Assembly: GCF_001039355.2 (NCBI RefSeq) | Contig: NW_019776084.1 | Span: 1 to 64,000, forward strand | Reading direction: 5' to 3' | Length of the DNA: 64,000 nucleotides | Origin: Lingula anatina | Lineage: Eukaryota; Brachiopoda; Lingulata; Lingulida; Lingulidae | Part shown: in pieces, positions 47,556 to 59,068 of the stretch | Position numbering within the stretch: the first letter of the stretch is position 1 | Layout of the letters: every line of letters starts with the position of its first letter | Program-made: the position numbers and the translations under genes | The notes under the pieces: model-generated | Told to the model about the DNA's origin: nothing | Seen by the model: only the letters and a program-made list of their open reading frames with translations | Databases searched by the model: none

Positions 47556-47750
47556 TTATTTTAAACTATCAAATCCAAATCCAAGCATAAAGGTATAGGT
47601 AAATGTTTTGAAAGTATGAGCCAAGCTTGCAATAGCGGATGTCATTGAAGCCATGTCATCATTGAGTGCTATCACAAAATGAAGTATACTTTCCTGATTT
47701 AATGAAGTTTTACTGTTAATCTTATCCTCTGTTTTGTTATCCCCCATCAT
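47556..47750 (-). CDS. Hypothetical 64-residue open frame, duplicated
   Basis: Begins MMGDNKTEDKINSKTSLNQ and ends FTYTFMLGFGFDSLK. The copy at 49,690-49,884 differs by one residue (Ala to Gly). No domain, signal peptide or splice context is recognised, and conservation is explained by the near-identical duplication. Probably a chance frame; listed because it is intact in both copies. Confidence 0.15.
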   Translation of the reverse strand: MMGDNKTEDKINSKTSLNQESILHFVIALNDDMASMTSAIASLAHTFKTFTYTFMLGFGFDSLK

Positions 47751-48005
47751 GAATCAAAGAAACAATGATTACAATTGCAATATATGAAAAGTACACTAGC
47801 TTACCACTGATCAACGGGTGGGCTTCCCCATCTCATGTTATTCCTTTCTTGATGATTGTTTTAAAGCTAGGGATATGAAAATTGCATCTATGCTGAATAA
47901 AACCTAGATAAACTGACGATGCAGTTCTAATATCCCCCTAAAATAATAGTTTAATTTAAGGTTTAGTGTAGCCTATTCTAGTTGAATTATTATTATTATT
48001 ATTTT

Positions 48006-48069
<64 letters not shown>

Positions 48070-48103
48070 GTGGTGATGCCTATATAGGCCTATTGACCTG
48101 GAN

Positions 48104-50153
48104 TATATATTCCAAAGTCTGATGTCCCATTAACACTTCTTATACATGAAGAACTAATTTCGGTGATTCTACTGTTCTCGGTCTTATGCTTTCTTTCAGC
48201 ATACCGTAGGAAAATTATCCCAGCCATTATTATTTCTATGCTTTTTTCATTTAGGGATTCGTGTGTAGACCCAGCTTTTGAAAATATACCGCAAACATGT
48301 TAATATTATATAAGCCTTTGGAAGAAATTTTTGACATAATGGTAGGATGTTTAATTATTGAAGACGATATGTGACACTTGGCAGCCCTGAGTTATGGGAC
48401 TGAACTTAATTACCGAATTATCAATTAAATCGACCGCCAGGTTTACGTATAATATCGGTGAATATCAGTGGCAAGCACAGCTTATGTGAGGACGAACATG
48501 AAAGCTGTCCTCCATGTGGCAGATATCTTTCGTGTTTTAATTTTATTTCGGATCTGTATTCATTCTGTGATTAATCTAGCGCGTGTTTTAATGGCACAAT
48601 TTTTGAAAACTTAGTTTTAAAGTGCAAAGAGAAATGCGAGGGAAGGGTGGTACATAAACCTTCTTTAGCTTCTAAGTACAGAAGTGTTCATTTCTGCCCA
48701 CTTCCATCCCCAAAATAGTATAACAAACACAATCAAACAATTTTCTCGTGTAATTTCACCATCTCTGAACCCCTTAATTACAGTGAAGTTATGACACCTG
48801 ATGTCCTCTGAGTATCAGTTTGAACCCTGAAGCCCCATGGATGTATCACGTGTAAATAACATGCGCCACAGTCATATAGGGAATTTACATATGTGCATTT
48901 CAACATTCATTTCAACATTTAGTGATATCTGACCTTAACCTTCTTTTGTGCAGGGGTTGTGGGTAAACCTGTGCAAAAGAAGGCAATAATATTGATCTGC
49001 CTCAAACTTGTTAATAGAATATAAGTGTAACGAAGAAGGCATTAACCCGACGGCAAAGCTTTACAGTATTGAAGAAACTTATTTGACGCCTGGCAACACT
49101 GAGTGGTCCGGCGGAATTGTCTGATAGTTAGTTAAAGACTTTAATTGTTTGCGTTTCAACATTTATCAGCAGGTTTACGCAATATCCATGGTAGCTTTAA
49201 AGGGATAAAAACTGTCCGTAAGTTATCAATATTTCACAATAAATGCATTGTGAACAGCTCAGAGAAATATAATAGGTTCCACTTTACCACCAAAAACGGT
49301 GATTAACGCAATTATTCTAAAATCTGTGCTTGCCATCATATCGCTTGACCTCCATAGGTGGCTACACTACACTGTAATAATCTCTTAAGAGAATACCAGT
49401 ATTACGGAAAACCAGACTTTTTAGGGAAAAAAGACAGGGACTAACTTTAAATGTGGGAATGGCTTCATTAACTTTATTGATATCGGAAGTGTATGTGCCT
49501 TTTGATTAAAGGTACACTACAGGCACATGTACATGGATTTGAAAATCCTGTAAATGTTCATTTTTGCAATCCATCGCTTCTTATGAAATCCTACATACCC
49601 TACACCTTATTATTATATATTTTTTTATGTAGCTTACCTGATTTTTGTATTTCATCTTATCTTAGTCCCTAGTTATAATGGCTGACCAGTTATTTTAAAC
49701 TATCAAATCCAAATCCAAGCATAAAGGTATAGGTAAATGTTTTGAAAGTATGACCCAAGCTTGCAATAGCGGATGTCATTGAAGCCATGTCATCATTGAG
49801 TGCTATCACAAAATGAAGTATACTTTCCTGATTTAATGAAGTTTTACTGTTAATCTTATCCTCTGTTTTGTTATCCCCCATCATGAATCAAAGAAACAAT
49901 GATTACAATTGCAATATATGAAAAGTACGTCTACACTAGCTTACCACTGATCAACGGGTGGGCTTCCCCATCTCATGTTATTCCTTTCTTGATGATTGTT
50001 TTAAAGCTAGGGATATGAAAATTGCATCTATGCTGAATAAAACCTAGATAAACTGACGATGCAGTTCTAATATCCCCCTAAAATAATAGTTAGTTTAATT
50101 TAAGGTTTAGTGTAGCCTATTCTAGTTGAATTATTATTATTATTATTATTATT

Positions 50154-50191
<38 letters not shown>

Positions 50192-50220
50192 GTGATGCCT
50201 ATATAGGCCTATTGACCTAT
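48104..50220. repeat. Direct duplication of about 2.1 kb, second copy
   Basis: Second copy of 45,967-48,102, starting right after the single N. It ends in (TTA)n(GT)n at about 50,130-50,188 and gcctatataggcctattgac. No recognised gene. Confidence 0.9.
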
Positions 50221-51135
50221 ATTGTGTAGTAGGTTACTTGTAGGCCTACTTTCCCTGCATTAGTTTAGAGATTATAATATGTATATCTAATCGTTTCGGT
50301 AATCACTCTGCGGATTACTTCTTGTATTTGTGTTTTATCATGCCCGGATATAGGGCGATTGTCAATAAACTTCTGATTCTGATTCCTTCGTTCCTGACTG
50401 GTAGTCGATAGAATCTCCATCAAACTTCAACTTAAAGGTAGGCCTAAGTCTCCTTTAACTTCAATTTCCCCGGGCAAATCCATGGCGGGTAAATCCCGCA
50501 GTTGTCCTCTAATCTTGCTGCCCCCCCCCTCTTTCTGCTCCTTTCGGTCCCCAAAAACAATATTGAGACATAGCAAGACAATTTCCCAATGCCATTTATA
50601 ATCACTGAACCCGCTAAATTAAAATTGCCCCCCTTTACCGTGTTATATTGACCATACTACGGCGCGTAGCAAGCCAGAATTTATGTTCATTTCTTGCCAG
50701 TGAATATATAAGTGTTATGATTCAAACAAATTAGATGGAATTATGCATATCTGTATAAAAATATACAGTATCGAGGATCGCACAACTGTTTCTTTTTGAT
50801 ACAAAGCCAGATTTAAAATAAAATTAAATAGTCTTGTTCAAGCACTTATAAAAACGCAGCTGGTGCACATGCGCAGATGTTTGACACAGGTGGAGATTTC
50901 GACGTGTACGTCACGAGATCAAAACTTACATGGCAGTGCTGGAGCGCTGCCATGAGAGAGATGTACCAGGGATACATCTCTCTGGGATGTACCCCTGGTA
51001 TGTGGTGGCAATCATACGTCTAATTGACCCGAAAAATGAAAGACTTGGGAAGGCTTTAGGGAATATTCAGTGTCTACAAATTACAGACATATGCGTTCTC
51101 ATTAAAAAAGCACATGTTTAATTTTGTAAGCTAGT
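50221..51135. other. Intergenic stretch with possible LINE tail and clustered hairpins
   Basis: At about 50,367-50,385 aataaacttctgattctgat resembles the 3' tail of L2/CR1-type LINEs. At 50,931-51,000 several inverted repeats are nested (see findings). No gene supported. Confidence 0.4.
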
Positions 51136-51483
51136 CTACATAAATTCTACCGTGTCATAAAAAGCATGTATAGTAACACCAGATTAGGCATCTCGGTAGG
51201 TGTAGGTTACACTACCCCATTTCTATCAAGACTAGGAATTCGCCAAGGGGACAATCTTAGTCCCACTCTAAAAGCAATTGAAATTTTAAAGAAAAAAGCT
51301 CTAAAAGCAACCTTTGCTCTTAAAGCAGCCCTGTCCTCAAACAAGATAACATCTCCCCCACTCAACTTAAAACTTTTTGACAAAATCATCAAGCCCATCT
51401 TACTGTACGGGTGTGAAGTTTGGTCTGAAGAAATATTCAAGGAAAAACAAATGTCACTTTCAAAATTAAATAAATTTCATTTT
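51136..51483 (+). mobile_element. Plus-strand LINE fragment, left part (split by a second LINE)
   Basis: A frame encodes the RT stretch SMYSNTRLGISVGVGYTTPF and LGIRQGDNLSPTL, then jumps by internal deletion to the region after the catalytic box (ALKATFALKAALSSNK, IIKPILLYGCEVWSEEI). It ends at KLNKFHF where the minus-strand LINE begins; the same element continues at 54,606 with EQLHLK. It is 5'-truncated and dead. Confidence 0.75.
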
Positions 51484-54400
51484 AATAATAATAATAATAA
51501 GTTTATTGAGCACTAAATGATGTGGATACATTTGCAGGCTCTCTAGACTACAATATTTACACAATATATATATATATATATGGATATACAATTATATATG
51601 TTTACATATGTAGTATGTTAAATCATGCAGGTGTTAATGCAAATTATGCTATAATATTAATTAATTAAGCTATTCACAGCATTATTGACAATAAGTGGCT
51701 GTGATATACTAGATTTCAGGTGAACTATGTATTTTAACAGCAGTCTTTACAAATTCTGTTATTACTTTGAGACTTTTATGACAGGGTGGATTAAGGAGAA
51801 TTGACAATATCTGATCACTGTCATCTAGACCCACTACACTGATTTTCAGTTGTTCATCATACATTCGTTGCCTCTCAACAGTGTATCTTATGCATTCTGT
51901 GAGGAAATGTTTTTCATCCTCTACACAGTTGCAAGCTTTACATTTTCTCTCATCAAGTGGAGTTTTAGGGTTTGTGTATCGGCCCCTTTCTATTGCTAGG
52001 TCGTGGTCACTTAGTCTAATTTTTGCTAGTGTTTTGATATCTAAGGGGGAGACCTTCATTTTGATGTAATTTTCACATTCATTAGATTTTTTAATTGTTT
52101 TGTATGTCCTTAATTTGTTTGAGGTCGAACTATTTAATTCCCGCCAAAAGAGTTTTTCGATTTTTATGTTCAATTTTTCTACTAGGTTTTCTATTTGATG
52201 TAATTTCTTTGGTGGGTTGTTATCTTCGGAGAAACCCCAACAATTGTGAAAAGATTGGATGGATTCTGTCCATGTGTTTCCCTTTGTATCTTGCTCAAGA
52301 TTGTACACCTGTTTTACAATTCTATTATCTGGTAGTTGTTCCAGTCTAAGACTATATCTTTGGACAAGTTTAGCTATAGTTGAAAAATAGGGTACCTGCC
52401 GAGTTCGGCTCTAGACATGGTATTGCTAGGCTGCTTTCTTAGACCTAAAATCCATTTGCAAAATTTCAAGTGTACCTGTTCGAATGGCATTTTATTAATC
52501 TTTTTCAGAGACATGTTTTTCTGTTTTAGTATCTCCTGTGACCAGACCTCACAACCATAAAGCAAAATTGGTTTGATGAGTTTGTCAAATAAGTTAATGC
52601 ACAAAAGAGGTTTGGAAATGTTTTGAGAGGCAAGTGCTCCTTTAAGGGAAAACAGGGCTTTTTGGGCCTTTTTCTTTAAATTTTCAATTGCTTCCTTTAA
52701 TGAGCCAGTGTTGGAGAAAACTATTCCCAAATATGGGTATTGTTTTACTTCTTCTATGGGTTTATCATTTATGTAAAATTTTGTTTGATGGTCAAGTTTG
52801 CCCTTCTTCCTAAACACCATTATTTTTGTTTTCTTTGTATTAATGTGTAACTTCCACTTTTGACAGTACTGTTCTAATTTGTTCAGTAGATTTTGCAGTC
52901 CATCCTTTGTTCTTGACAGTAGGACCAGATCATCGGCATAGAGTATGTGATTGATGCCATCTACCTTGTCTGTGGCTTTGGAAGGATTCTTTTATGTCAT
53001 CTATAAATATATTAAAGAGTGTTGGGCTTAGATTATCGCCTTGGCGGATTCCAATTTTAGCAAAAAAAGGTTTGGTATAACTGTTGCCTGTGGAGATTCC
53101 TAATTTAGTATTTTTGTACATATGTTTAATCAGATTGTAAAATTTTCCTCCTATTCCAAGTTTCTGTAATTTGAGTAGTAGACCTTTGTGCCATACCGAA
53201 TCAAATGCCTTTTTAAAATCAATAAAACATGCATAGACCTTCCTATTTTGATTTGTATATCTGTTAATAATTGATTTAAGTGTGAAAATGTGATCAGTTG
53301 TTCTGTAACTTGGTCTGAACCCACCCTGTTCTACGCTGAGTTTGCCTTCCTTTTCAATCAAGTCAGTTAGCCTATTTGCCAGAATAGAATTAAATAACTT
53401 ACCCAAACAGCTTGTAATGCAAAGACCCCTGTAATTTGAGGGATCCAGACACTCACCAGACTTATAGAGTGGTATGACTATGCCTAAATTCCAAGCATCA
53501 GGGATCTCACCAGAGTTTAAGACCAGGTTAAAAATTTTAGTCATCGCACCAGTTAGGTATGGTCGCCCAGTCTTAAGCATTTCATTTCGTATGCTATCTG
53601 CCCCAGGTGCTTTGCCATTTTTTAGTTTTCTGAGTGCCTTTTGGACCTCCTGAATGGTTATAGGGTAATCAAGTTTAGGATTCCCAGGGCAATGTTCATA
53701 TCTTTTCAATTCATCATCAATGTCATTGTCACCTGGAGGCGGGATACCACACAGTTGTTGGAAATAATTGTGCCATACATCAGGGGCAATAAGGTTGTTC
53801 TGATCCTCTTCTTTTTTAAGTTTTTTGATAATTTGCCAAAATTCTTTGGGGTTCTTTTCTTCAATGTTCAAAAGCTTTTCAAGGAGGTTGTCTTTATGTT
53901 CTTGTTTTTTTCTTTTTCAGAAGTTGTTTGTACTTTTTGCAAGCTTGATGATAAGTGTGAGAGATAAAGTGATTATTCGGGTTTTTGTGGAGTAGTCTCC
54001 CAAGGTGTTTAACATTCCGTTTTACTTCGATACATTGATTGTCAAACCAGGGCTGTTTTTTATTCCCTTTTCTTGGATTACTATTTTTCTTTGACATTCT
54101 TTTTGTACGCAGTGATGCACTAGCTGCGCCATCTAGGATTTTATTAAAAGACTGACATGCCTTATTTACTCCCTCTTTAGTAGTTGGGAAGGTGGTAGTT
54201 TGAAATTCATATGGCTTCTATGTTTTTTTCACTTTCCAGTTCACTAAGAAATTTATCTGCAGAGTCATTGCCCCAGATGTACTGATCTTTGAATTTTTGA
54301 AGCGGAATAATTTTTGGTGACTCCTTGAAACCCTTACTTGCAATTGTGAGATCTAGAAGACAGTGATCTGAGATATAGTCAATTGGGTGAACAGTGAAAT

Positions 54401-54605
54401 ACTTTACACAATCAACTAACTTATCACTCAAAATTGCATAATCCACTGCACTACAGTCATTTTGATTGTAACATGTGTAGTACCCCAATGAATTTCCTAA
54501 TACTCTTCCATTCAGTATTCTCAAATTGCTGCTAATGCATAATTCTACAAGGGTTCTTCCCTGAGAGTTTATGATACTGTCTAAGTTGTTCCGAGCAGGA
54601 GTGAG
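51484..54605 (-). mobile_element. Minus-strand LINE, 5'-truncated, inserted into the plus-strand LINE
   Basis: The 3' tail at 51,484 on the minus strand reads ...ctcaataaac then TTATTATTA. Going 5'-ward it shows the C-terminal knuckle region (CKACNCVEDEKHFLTECIRY, about 51,890), a thumb region (52,820-52,374), RT motifs (CFIDFKKAFDSVWHKGLL and GIRQGDNLSPTLFN, with YADDLVLL near 52,940 in another frame), and the last part of the endonuclease (54,635-54,207, SAVDYAILSD and ISDHCLLDLTI). Reading shifts frame about four times. CATTT flanks both ends (51,478-51,482 and 54,606-54,610), a plausible target duplication. Confidence 0.85.
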
Positions 54606-55520
54606 CATTTGAACAACTACATCTAAAATGTGCAATTGGGCACTAGGTGTACAAAAAATGCTATGAACAATGCCTGTAGAGCTGAATTTGGAAGATTTCC
54701 ACTCTATTCTGATGTTGCAAAACAGACACAGAGATACAACGCCAGACTAAAAGAGCTACCTTCCAACAGATTGGTCAAAAACATTTATGAACAGGAGCAA
54801 AAAGAAAAAGGACCCTGTTGGTCTGAATCAATAAGAACATTTATAAAGTGTTGGGTTCTGGGTCATAAAACTAATACACAAACACTAGATAACTTTGAAA
54901 ACCTAAGAGATGCTATCAACAATAAAATTGAGGAACTATTTTGGCAAGACCCGGAAAGTGATAACTACAGTAAACTTAGGACATACAGATTACTTAAAAA
55001 AACTTACACCCCTGAAAAATATCTGTTAATGAAAGTCACACAATCAGAAATGAAGACTATTGCAAAAATGCGGATTAGTGACTACGAATTAGAAATTGAA
55101 CGTGGCCGCTATACGTCCCCTAAAACCCCTATTGAAAATCGCAAGTGCCCCCACTGTAATGAAATTAAAACGGAAATCCACTTCCTACTGAAATGTGAAG
55201 AACATAGTGACAGAAGAAGTGGACTAATGATACCTCCTGAGCAGAAAACAGATCATGAAAAAATTCAGTGGCTGCTCAGTCCAAAAAGTGAATCGTGCTT
55301 GAGAACATTACATCGATATATAACTGACAGTTTAAAAAAACGACACACCCATCAATAGCAATAATCGTTTTATTCTGTGCTGCTTCCCAGTAATCATTCC
55401 ATAAGTATTTGTATAGGTTTGTATAATTGTTATTAAGATGTTATGACTAGTGTAGAGAGCCTGTAAAATGTAACATGTACACATTTTAGTTGCTCAATAA
55501 AGATTATTATTATTATTATT
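54606..55520 (+). mobile_element. Plus-strand LINE fragment, right part
   Basis: Continues the element split at 51,483. It encodes the end of ORF2: RAEFGRFPLYSDVAKQTQRY, WSESIRTFIKCWVLG, MKTIAKMRISDYELEIERGR and the knuckle CPHCNEIKTEIHFLLKC, with a stop at 55,356-55,358. The 3' untranslated region ends gctcaataaagattattatt, with the TTA tail at 55,505-55,520. It is related to, but distinct from, the minus-strand LINE and the LINE at 22,296. Confidence 0.8.
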
Positions 55521-57890
55521 ATATAAAACCACATTAAATTTTGTCTACCTTATGTGAGAGGGAGTTGAAAAAAGTTAGTATTCAATATCTGAGAGCTCCA
55601 ACAGAGGACCAAATGTCGGGGCCCATTGAAGATGCCACGAATGTACTGTTTAGCAGCTTTTGCATCTTCACGAATGTATTTTGGGTGATGTCAATTTTTT
55701 TTCTGAGAACACATACCACTACCGTCCCTGCCAAAGCCACTGATATATATATATATATATATTTAGGAACAAGCTTGATCAAATAAATTGCTTGAACACA
55801 GAAGTCTTAAGACTGATATGTAGTTATTTATATTATTTCTTATTTCACATTGAATAAAGAAAAATATTCTTTCCAGTTTTACCAAAGTCATACCTCTTTG
55901 TATGCAAAGATACTCATTCTGTACATGGAAGTCTGTACACATATTATGTTACTGCAATACGGTCATTTCATCGGGGATATTGTGAAGTTTACAAATACTG
56001 TATTTTTAAGTAATAAATTCTTAAAATTGGAGCACTTCTCTTGAGGTGTAGCAACACAACTGAAAAACATTTTACCTAAAAGTTGTATTCTGTAGAGTGT
56101 GTGAGGTTTATATTGCTTATTACTTGCAAAAGAATTTTGCAAGTCTATTGCTCGTTTGGCAAAATTCGGCCCAGGAAGGCAGTATATGGTTGTGCGGGTA
56201 AGCTGCCCCGTTATATGTCTTTTGTGCCCGTAACATGCATGGTTAAAACAGAAGAGGCCGTTGAACGACAGCCATTTCCTAGCCGATGAAACACGCAAGT
56301 TGGACGTTTTTGACGTGGAAATCATTTTTTGAGACGAGGTAGGTGTTAAAGGAGGGCATATGTATGCAACATATGTCATCCAGTTGCTTCATTTAGGCCA
56401 TTGGGACGTTCAATTTACAGTTATTAAGTGTTTAAGTGCAGCTGGAAAAGGGCGGTTTACTCACTTTACTTACTTTTTTTTTGCTTTATTTTGTTTCTAT
56501 TTGTTTTTGTTTCATATTTAAGCATATGTTAACATTGTTTTATTTATTTATATGAAAAGATAGTTACATTATTATCAGATATCTACTTATGAAATAAACT
56601 AAAAAATATGGCAATCATTTATGCAATTATAATGCAGTGTATAATAAAGGTAGATTTAGATAGAATAAATATGCTGCCAGTACAAATTGCATTTTCTTGT
56701 TTAATTTGTAATTACAGGTAGATCTGAATATTACTAGGTTCAAAAATGAATAAAAATTAAAAGTAAATTGAAATTTTAAAATATTTCCAACATTTGCAAG
56801 GTCTTTTGCTCTATGAGCAATTTTATCTTGTATTGTGCTTGAGGAGCCGGGTGATCTAGCACATCTGGGTTTTAGGTTTAGGGCTACTCCCATTAGCTTA
56901 GTAGACTTTTTATTTCATTCAACACACTGTCTCCGTGGGAGGAACACGTAGTATATTCTTTCTTCTTAATCAGTTATTTTCAGTTTTGTTACTTAGAATT
57001 TATAGTTTAAGGAATGACAGAAAAATATAGTTTTTAATACTGATCATTGATTTAAAAAATTTATTAGATTTTGTATAAGTAAATTTCAGCATGGTAAATC
57101 ATGGGAAGTGAGTGCATTTTTGTCATTTTGGCTTTTCTTTTTAGTTTTTACGTGTCTTGTGAATTTCTGCATGAAATAAAACCAAGATCCAGTGAAAAAG
57201 ATACATATACCCAGTATATGCCTTTCCTTGACTTAGCTTATCTGCACACTATACATTAAAAGCACAAAATTGCTACATAGAATTGTATTTTTATTGATTC
57301 CAAAATTATGTACCTAAAAATTGATAATTTTCCCTATTCAAATGATCAAGTCATTACCATAACTGGGAAGAAAGCTGTAACCTTTTTGGTTCCAACTCAA
57401 CAAAAAAGTTACTCATTGTCTTCAAATGGTGGTCAAGAGAAAAATAGACAAAATTTCATTATTCCTTACATCCAATTAATATTTCCCCCTTCCTAGCTGG
57501 CATTCACAAGACATACATGAATATGGAGCATGGTCATGTTTTTCACTTCATAACATGTGATAATGTTACGGTGTTTTGAATCATGGCCTAGTACTGCGTA
57601 TAAAACATGTTTTTTCTTACATGATATCATGGCTACCATCTTGGCTGTGAACAAAATTAGGTATGCTTCAGATAAGATTATGTTCAAGGAATTTAAATGT
57701 CTTAAAGTCTGAATTGGAAAACATAAAATAGGGGAAATTAGCATGAAAATAACCATGGGGCAATTTCAATGTCAAGTGAAGAGAGAGAAAGTGCATGTCC
57801 TTTTATCCTAAACATATGTTCTTACTTAGTGGAACTAAACAGTTTAGTATGAAAACAAAATTGTGGAATGAAAGAAAAAAGCAGAACTTT
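55521..57890. other. Intergenic stretch, no supported gene
   Basis: AT-rich, with a (TA)n tract at 55,743-55,761. The minus-strand frame at 55,582-55,782 (ending NSTFVASSMGPDIWSSVG) has no recognised domain. Nothing else stands out. Confidence 0.4.
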
Positions 57891-58390
57891 CGTAACCAGT
57901 TTTTATTTCCATATTTTCACAATATTGCCATAGATTACAACACTAAAATATTCCCAAACAAAATTAATGCCAAAGAACCCAATTGACATAAAAATTTTAC
58001 AACAATGTCCCAGATTACTGCACTAAAACATTCTAAAACATCCACTTAAAATGAAAAGAACCCCCCAATTATCTCTGAATATTAATAATATCTTCCCAGA
58101 TTACAATTTTGAAATATTCTACCAAAACATGAAAGTTAAGAAACAAGAACCCCCGAATTTAAATCTAAATATTAATAATATCCTCCCATATTACAATTTT
58201 GAAATATTCTACCAAAACATTAAAGTTAAGAAACAAGAACCCCCTAACGAACATGATAGTTTAACATATTCCCAGATTACCACACTATAACACACAATTA
58301 AAGATAAAAAAGCCTCCCAATTAACATGATATTTTTTACAATATCTTCTCAAACTACTACAATAAAATATCCAAAAACACAGTAAATCCC
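57890..58390. repeat. Diverged tandem repeat, unit about 93 bp
   Basis: Blocks with tcccagattacaattttgaa, atattctaccaaaacatgaa and aagttaagaaacaagaaccc repeat; the two central ones (58,092-58,184 and 58,185-58,278) are nearly identical, and more diverged ones flank them. The open frame across them is a repeat artefact. Confidence 0.7.
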
Positions 58391-59068
58391 ATGAAATGTA
58401 AACAGCAATTCTGTACTGTCAACTACCCAAGACATTGCAGTGGTGGTATATGCATTAAGTATTCTAAAGTATCATCACTAGTTTTCAAAGGGGCCTTGCA
58501 AAAGTTAACTTTGAATTACATAAAAGGATTGACTTTTCTTTTAGGTTCAAACATGTACATGATGATCACTTGGTAAGAAAATTAACAATTTAAAGAAAAA
58601 TGCATGTTAGCCAAATTAATTTGTTAAATATTTCCAATCTTATTACATTTAAGCCTTTATGGTATGTAAATGTACATATAACTTGCATGATAAAAATGGT
58701 AATACTATATAGCAGCACATTATCTAAAAGTTTCAGTTATCATTTAAGTTACCAGCTATAACAATTTCTTTAAATTTGGCACTTTGCCAGAAATTTTGCT
58801 AAAAATAATTTCATCTGTCATTTCTAGGTGTGAAAATATAAAAAGTCCAATTCAGTGTCCTTAAAAACTGACTAATTAAATCTCAAGACAAAAATGCATA
58901 ATAACCATATTAATAGGTTAAAGACAGTAGATCCAACAGATTAAAAACATAATAAGATTAAACCCAATTTGATCAAGCATGCTGAACTTGCAGAGTTTCT
59001 AAGATCTTGTCTGTAATCCTCCTGTCCACTGCAACTTGCCTTATATGCTGGGTAGTGGTGTTACTAGT
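58391..59068. other. Probable 3' flank or untranslated region of the NIDO-VWD gene
   Basis: AT-rich sequence downstream of the inferred stop codon on the minus strand. I could not choose a polyadenylation site with confidence. Confidence 0.3.

Larger units (their letters stand above)
45967..48102. repeat. Direct duplication of about 2.1 kb, first copy
   Basis: From tatatattccaaagtctgat to the TG microsatellite and ggcctattgacctg near 48,100. The whole stretch recurs at 48,104-50,220 with very few differences (for example about 18 bases missing near 46,780, about 14 bases added near 49,250, and different T and TG runs). It holds no recognised gene. The junction is a single N at 48,103, so a false duplication of one locus is possible. 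Confidence 0.9.
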
